From Thermomonas sp. (lineage in GTDB: Bacteria > Pseudomonadota > Gammaproteobacteria > Xanthomonadales > Xanthomonadaceae), in contig JANJSW010000104.1 of assembly GCA_024711415.1 (NCBI GenBank), positions 1-8,037 on the forward strand: a stretch of 8,037 nucleotides of DNA, in the 5' to 3' direction. The position numbers were made by a program, and so were the translations under genes. The notes beneath the pieces were generated by a model that worked only from the letters and a program-made list of their open reading frames with translations, was not told the DNA's origin and searched no databases. The number at the start of each line of letters is the position of its first letter. Position 1 is the stretch's first letter. Of this stretch, positions 6,132 to 8,037 are shown piece after piece.

Positions 6132-7742
6132 TCAGTCGGCCAGCAACGCGCAGGCCACGCCGCGCGGCGGCAGCCGCAGCACGCCAGCCTCTACGGCGGG
6201 TGAAGGCAGGCCCGGTACGTCCAGCAGGGTCGCGGGCGCCGGCAATGACCAGTCGCAGGTCTGCGCGGAAAGGTTGAACGCCAGCAGCAGCCGCTGGCCC
6301 GCGTGTTCGCGCACCAGCGCCAGCACCTGCGCCGGCGCATCGAGGAAGCGGATCGTGCCCTGCACCAGCGCCGGCTGCGTCTTGCGCCAGCGCAGGAAGG
6401 CGCGCGCGGCGTGCAGTACCGAGGCGGGGTCGCGCTCCTGCGCCTCCACGCTCAACGCGCGATGCGCTGCCGGCACCGGCAGCCACGGCAAGGCACTGCT
6501 GAAGCCGGCATCGTCCGCGCCGGTCCACGGCATCGGCGTGCGGCAACCGTCGCGGCCCTTGAAGTTCGGCCAGAACGCCTTGCCGTAGGGATCCTGCAGC
6601 GCCTCGAACGGCACCTCTGCCTCCGGCAGCCCCAGCTCTTCGCCCTGGTACAGGCAGACGCTGCCGCGCAGCGAACACACCAGCGCCAGCAGCTGCCTGG
6701 CCATCGCTGCGTCTTCGCCGCCGCCCCAGCGGGTGACCGCGCGCTGCACGTCGTGGTTGGAGATGGCCCAGCACGGCCAACCTTCGGTCATCTTCGCTTC
6801 CAGCGCTTCCACCGTGGCGCGGATGTAGGCCGCGCTGCAGTCCGCGGTCAGCAGCTCGAAGCTGTAGCCCATGTGCAGCCGCTGCGGCGTGCAGTACTCG
6901 GCGGTGGTGGCCAGCGAATCCTCGGAGGAGATCTCGCCCAGCGCGCCGGCATCCGGGTAGCGGTCCAGCAGCGCGCGCACTTCCTCCAGCAGGCCCAGGT
7001 TTTCCGGCTGGGTGTTGTTGTGCAGATGGTACTGGAATGCATAGGGGTTGTCGGCGCTGAAGCCACGCCCGGTGCGCAGGTGCGCGGGCTTGGGCGGGTT
7101 GTCGCGCAGCTGCGCGTCGTGGAACGGGAAATTGATGGAGTCGAGGCGGAAGCCGTCGACGCCCCGGTCCAGCCAGAACTTCAGGTTGTCCAGCTGCGCC
7201 GCGCGCACTTCGGGGTTGTGGAAGTTGAGCTGGGGTTGCGACGACAGGAAGTTGTGCAGGTAGTACGGGCCGCGGCGCGGTTCCCACGTCCACGCCACGC
7301 CGCCAAAGATCGACAGCCAGTTGTTGGGCGGGGTGCCGTCGGGCCTGGCGTCGGCCCAGACGAACCAGTCGGCCTTCGCGTTGTCGCGGTCCTGCCGACT
7401 CTGCTGGAACCAGGCATGGTCGACCGAGCAGTGGCTGAGCACCTGATCGATCATCACCTTCAGGCCCAGCGCGTGCGCCTTTTCCAGCACGCGGTCGAAA
7501 TCGGCCAGCGTGCCGAACAGCGGATCGACGCCGCGGAAGTCGGCGATGTCGTAGCCGAAATCGGCCATCGGCGAGGTGAAGAAGGGCGAGATCCAGATCG
7601 CGTCCACGCCCAGCGAGGCGACGTAGTCCAGGCGCGCCAGGATGCCCGGCAGGTCGCCCACGCCGTCGCCGTTGGTGTCCAGGAAGCTGCGCGGGTAGAT
7701 CTGGTAGATCACCGCGCCACGCCACCAGCGATTGCTCGTCAT
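6132..7742 (-). CDS. GH13 alpha-glucosidase (GH13_23-like), cytoplasmic
   Basis: Retaining alpha-glucosidase that cleaves imported maltose or short alpha-glucosides; 536 residues with no signal peptide, so it acts in the cytoplasm. It opens with WWRGAVIYQIYPRSF, followed by the DTNGDGVGD calcium-type motif (22-30). GH13 signatures are region I DQVLSH (99-104), region II GFRLDS with nucleophile D201, region III GEIS with acid/base E270, and region IV NHD with D331. Region V reads QPQLN (169-173) rather than the common QPDLN. S202 directly after the nucleophile is not Val, which in this superfamily fits preference for alpha-1,4 over alpha-1,6 bonds. It resembles xanthomonad enzymes known for strong glucosyl transfer (XgtA-like), from memory. 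The ATG at 7746-7748 abuts GGAG with no spacer, so the next in-frame ATG (7740-7742, 6 nt after GGAG) is preferred. It precedes GH97 by 15 nt and is divergent from the MFS gene. Confidence 0.96.
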   Translation of the reverse strand: MTSNRWWRGAVIYQIYPRSFLDTNGDGVGDLPGILARLDYVASLGVDAIWISPFFTSPMADFGYDIADFRGVDPLFGTLADFDRVLEKAHALGLKVMIDQVLSHCSVDHAWFQQSRQDRDNAKADWFVWADARPDGTPPNNWLSIFGGVAWTWEPRRGPYYLHNFLSSQPQLNFHNPEVRAAQLDNLKFWLDRGVDGFRLDSINFPFHDAQLRDNPPKPAHLRTGRGFSADNPYAFQYHLHNNTQPENLGLLEEVRALLDRYPDAGALGEISSEDSLATTAEYCTPQRLHMGYSFELLTADCSAAYIRATVEALEAKMTEGWPCWAISNHDVQRAVTRWGGGEDAAMARQLLALVCSLRGSVCLYQGEELGLPEAEVPFEALQDPYGKAFWPNFKGRDGCRTPMPWTGADDAGFSSALPWLPVPAAHRALSVEAQERDPASVLHAARAFLRWRKTQPALVQGTIRFLDAPAQVLALVREHAGQRLLLAFNLSAQTCDWSLPAPATLLDVPGLPSPAVEAGVLRLPPRGVACALLAD

Positions 7743-7844
7743 CTGCATCTCCGTGATTCGCCGGTCGCGCGTGCCGGCGCGTCGGGAGCGCCACTATTCC
7801 ACGCCGCGGCGTTGCACGGGCTGCCGCTTCCCAAGGCGCGCGGA

Positions 7845-7858
7845 TGAATACGTTTGCA
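7845..7858 (+). promoter_or_regulatory. LacI-family-type operator in the divergent GH13/MFS intergenic region
   Basis: TGAATACGTTTGCA is a near-palindrome around a central CG and the second copy of the site found before the receptor, with one mismatch. It lies 102 nt from the GH13 start and 137 nt from the MFS start, so it could control both directions. Its orientation and its spacing to ACTACCAT match the receptor copy in the MFS direction. Confidence 0.72.
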
Positions 7859-7872
7859 GGAAATTTGTGCGC

Positions 7873-7891
7873 CGGCGCCGGCCACTACCAT
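7873..7891 (+). promoter_or_regulatory. Candidate promoter of the MFS transporter gene
   Basis: ACTACCAT at 7884-7891 contains a -10-like TACCAT (7886-7891), 25 nt after the operator, exactly as at the receptor promoter. No good -35 is evident; the T-rich stretch around 7864-7869 is a weak candidate. Transcription would start near 7898, giving a leader of about 100 nt. On the GH13 side (7743-7844) I see no convincing promoter, only a weak GAATAG at 7794-7799 on the minus strand. Confidence 0.48.
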
Positions 7892-7904
7892 GGCCGCGCA
7901 CGTC

Positions 7905-7919
7905 ACCACCGCGGGTGGT
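7905..7919 (+). promoter_or_regulatory. Inverted repeat ACCACC-GCG-GGTGGT in the MFS leader
   Basis: Perfect 6-bp arms around a 3-nt spacer, just after the predicted transcription start. It could be an RNA hairpin at the 5' end of the MFS message or a second protein-binding site. It is not related in sequence to the LacI-type operators. Confidence 0.35.
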
Positions 7920-7952
7920 ACAAGCATGTGGAGCGAGGCGTCATCGTGCGCC

Positions 7953-7968
7953 CGCGTTGTGCAACGCG
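7953..7968 (+). promoter_or_regulatory. 16-bp inverted repeat CGCGTTGTGCAACGCG before the MFS start
   Basis: Perfect 7-bp arms with a 2-nt centre, ending 27 nt before the MFS ATG. As RNA it can form a 6-bp stem with a GUGC tetraloop next to a weak ribosome-binding region. As DNA it could bind a dimeric regulator. No second copy was seen in the window. Confidence 0.4.
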
Positions 7969-7995
7969 TCATTCCGGAACAAGGCTTACCCGTCC

Positions 7996-8037
7996 ATGAC
8001 CCAAAAACCGCAGCTCTCGTTCTGGCAGATCTGGAAC
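7996..8037 (+). CDS. MFS sugar transporter, N-terminal 14 codons only
   Basis: ATG 7996-7998 opens MTQKPQLSFWQIWN, which runs to the window edge. The KPxLSFWQIWN start is the characteristic cytoplasmic N-terminus of the MFS sugar transporters found beside alpha-glucosidase and TonB-receptor genes in Xanthomonas- and Caulobacter-type bacteria; this is recalled family knowledge, not a search. The expected role is uptake of maltose or a related disaccharide across the inner membrane for the GH13 enzyme. Only a weak AAGG (7981-7984) lies upstream, at longer than normal spacing, and two inverted repeats sit in the leader. The gene is divergent from GH13 across a 253-nt region that holds the shared operator. 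With only 14 residues visible, the assignment relies on that motif and on context. Confidence 0.75.
   Translation, partial: MTQKPQLSFWQIWN

Noticed and set aside
925..6203. Very long open frames on the plus strand (925-4206 and 3963-6203, also 6303-7847) opposite the receptor and glucosidases
   Set aside because: They are antisense shadows created by high GC and third-position bias. Their translations are Arg/His/Gln/Ala-rich with no recognisable domain, while the minus strand encodes full-length known families.
4801..7794. 997-codon minus-strand frame overlapping both GH97 and GH13
   Set aside because: It is out of frame with two well-formed enzymes, Arg/Gly/Ala-rich, without domains or a ribosome-binding site; a frame shadow.
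7871..7882. Perfect palindrome GCCGGCGCCGGC
   Set aside because: It is built only of G and C, as is common by chance in this composition, and lies in the non-conserved 25-nt spacer.
7926..8037. Overlapping upstream ORF starting at ATG 7926 in a different frame from the MFS gene
   Set aside because: It has no convincing ribosome-binding site or recognisable product, and no stop occurs before the window edge; probably a chance frame.
1..8037. CRISPR arrays, tRNA/rRNA genes, insertion sequences or phage attachment sites
   Set aside because: No repeat-spacer structure, cloverleaf, transposase or flanking terminal repeats were seen on reading both strands; the window is filled by metabolic genes and short regulatory gaps.

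Overview
The window is a compact, GC-rich locus for use of maltose, maltodextrin or related alpha-glucosides. It most likely comes from the Xanthomonadaceae (Xanthomonas, Stenotrophomonas, Pseudoxanthomonas, Lysobacter or relatives). The evidence is the large TonB-dependent receptor of the Xanthomonas/Caulobacter type, a GH13 alpha-glucosidase resembling xanthomonad enzymes, a GH97 enzyme, and the start of an MFS sugar transporter with the N-terminus typical of this group. The organism call rests on recognised protein families, not on a search.

Layout, left to right. (1) 1-913, minus: N-terminal 304 residues of a sodium:solute symporter (SSS, SGLT-like), cut by the window edge. (2) 914-1011: a strong intrinsic terminator on the minus strand for the next gene. 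(3) 1012-3783, minus: a 923-residue TonB-dependent receptor. (4) 3784-4031: receptor leader, candidate promoter, and a LacI-type palindromic operator. (5) 4032-6116, minus: exported GH97 alpha-glucosidase. (6) 6132-7742, minus: cytoplasmic GH13 alpha-glucosidase, 15 nt upstream of GH97 and probably co-transcribed with it. (7) 7743-7995: divergent regulatory region with a second operator copy, a candidate promoter and two hairpins. (8) 7996-8037, plus: first 14 codons of an MFS sugar transporter.

Inferred pathway: the receptor brings alpha-glucosides across the outer membrane using TonB energy. GH97 releases glucose in the periplasm, and the SSS symporter takes up the monosaccharide. The MFS protein takes up intact disaccharide or oligosaccharide, and GH13 hydrolyses it in the cytoplasm. 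No SusD-like partner or regulator gene lies in the window.

The strongest observation beyond the genes is regulatory. The 14-bp sites TGAATACGTATGCA (before the receptor) and TGAATACGTTTGCA (before the MFS gene) differ at one base. Each is followed, in the direction of transcription and after exactly 25 nt, by the octamer ACTACCAT. This looks like a shared operator-promoter module that ties the two uptake genes, and perhaps the glucosidase operon, into one regulon.
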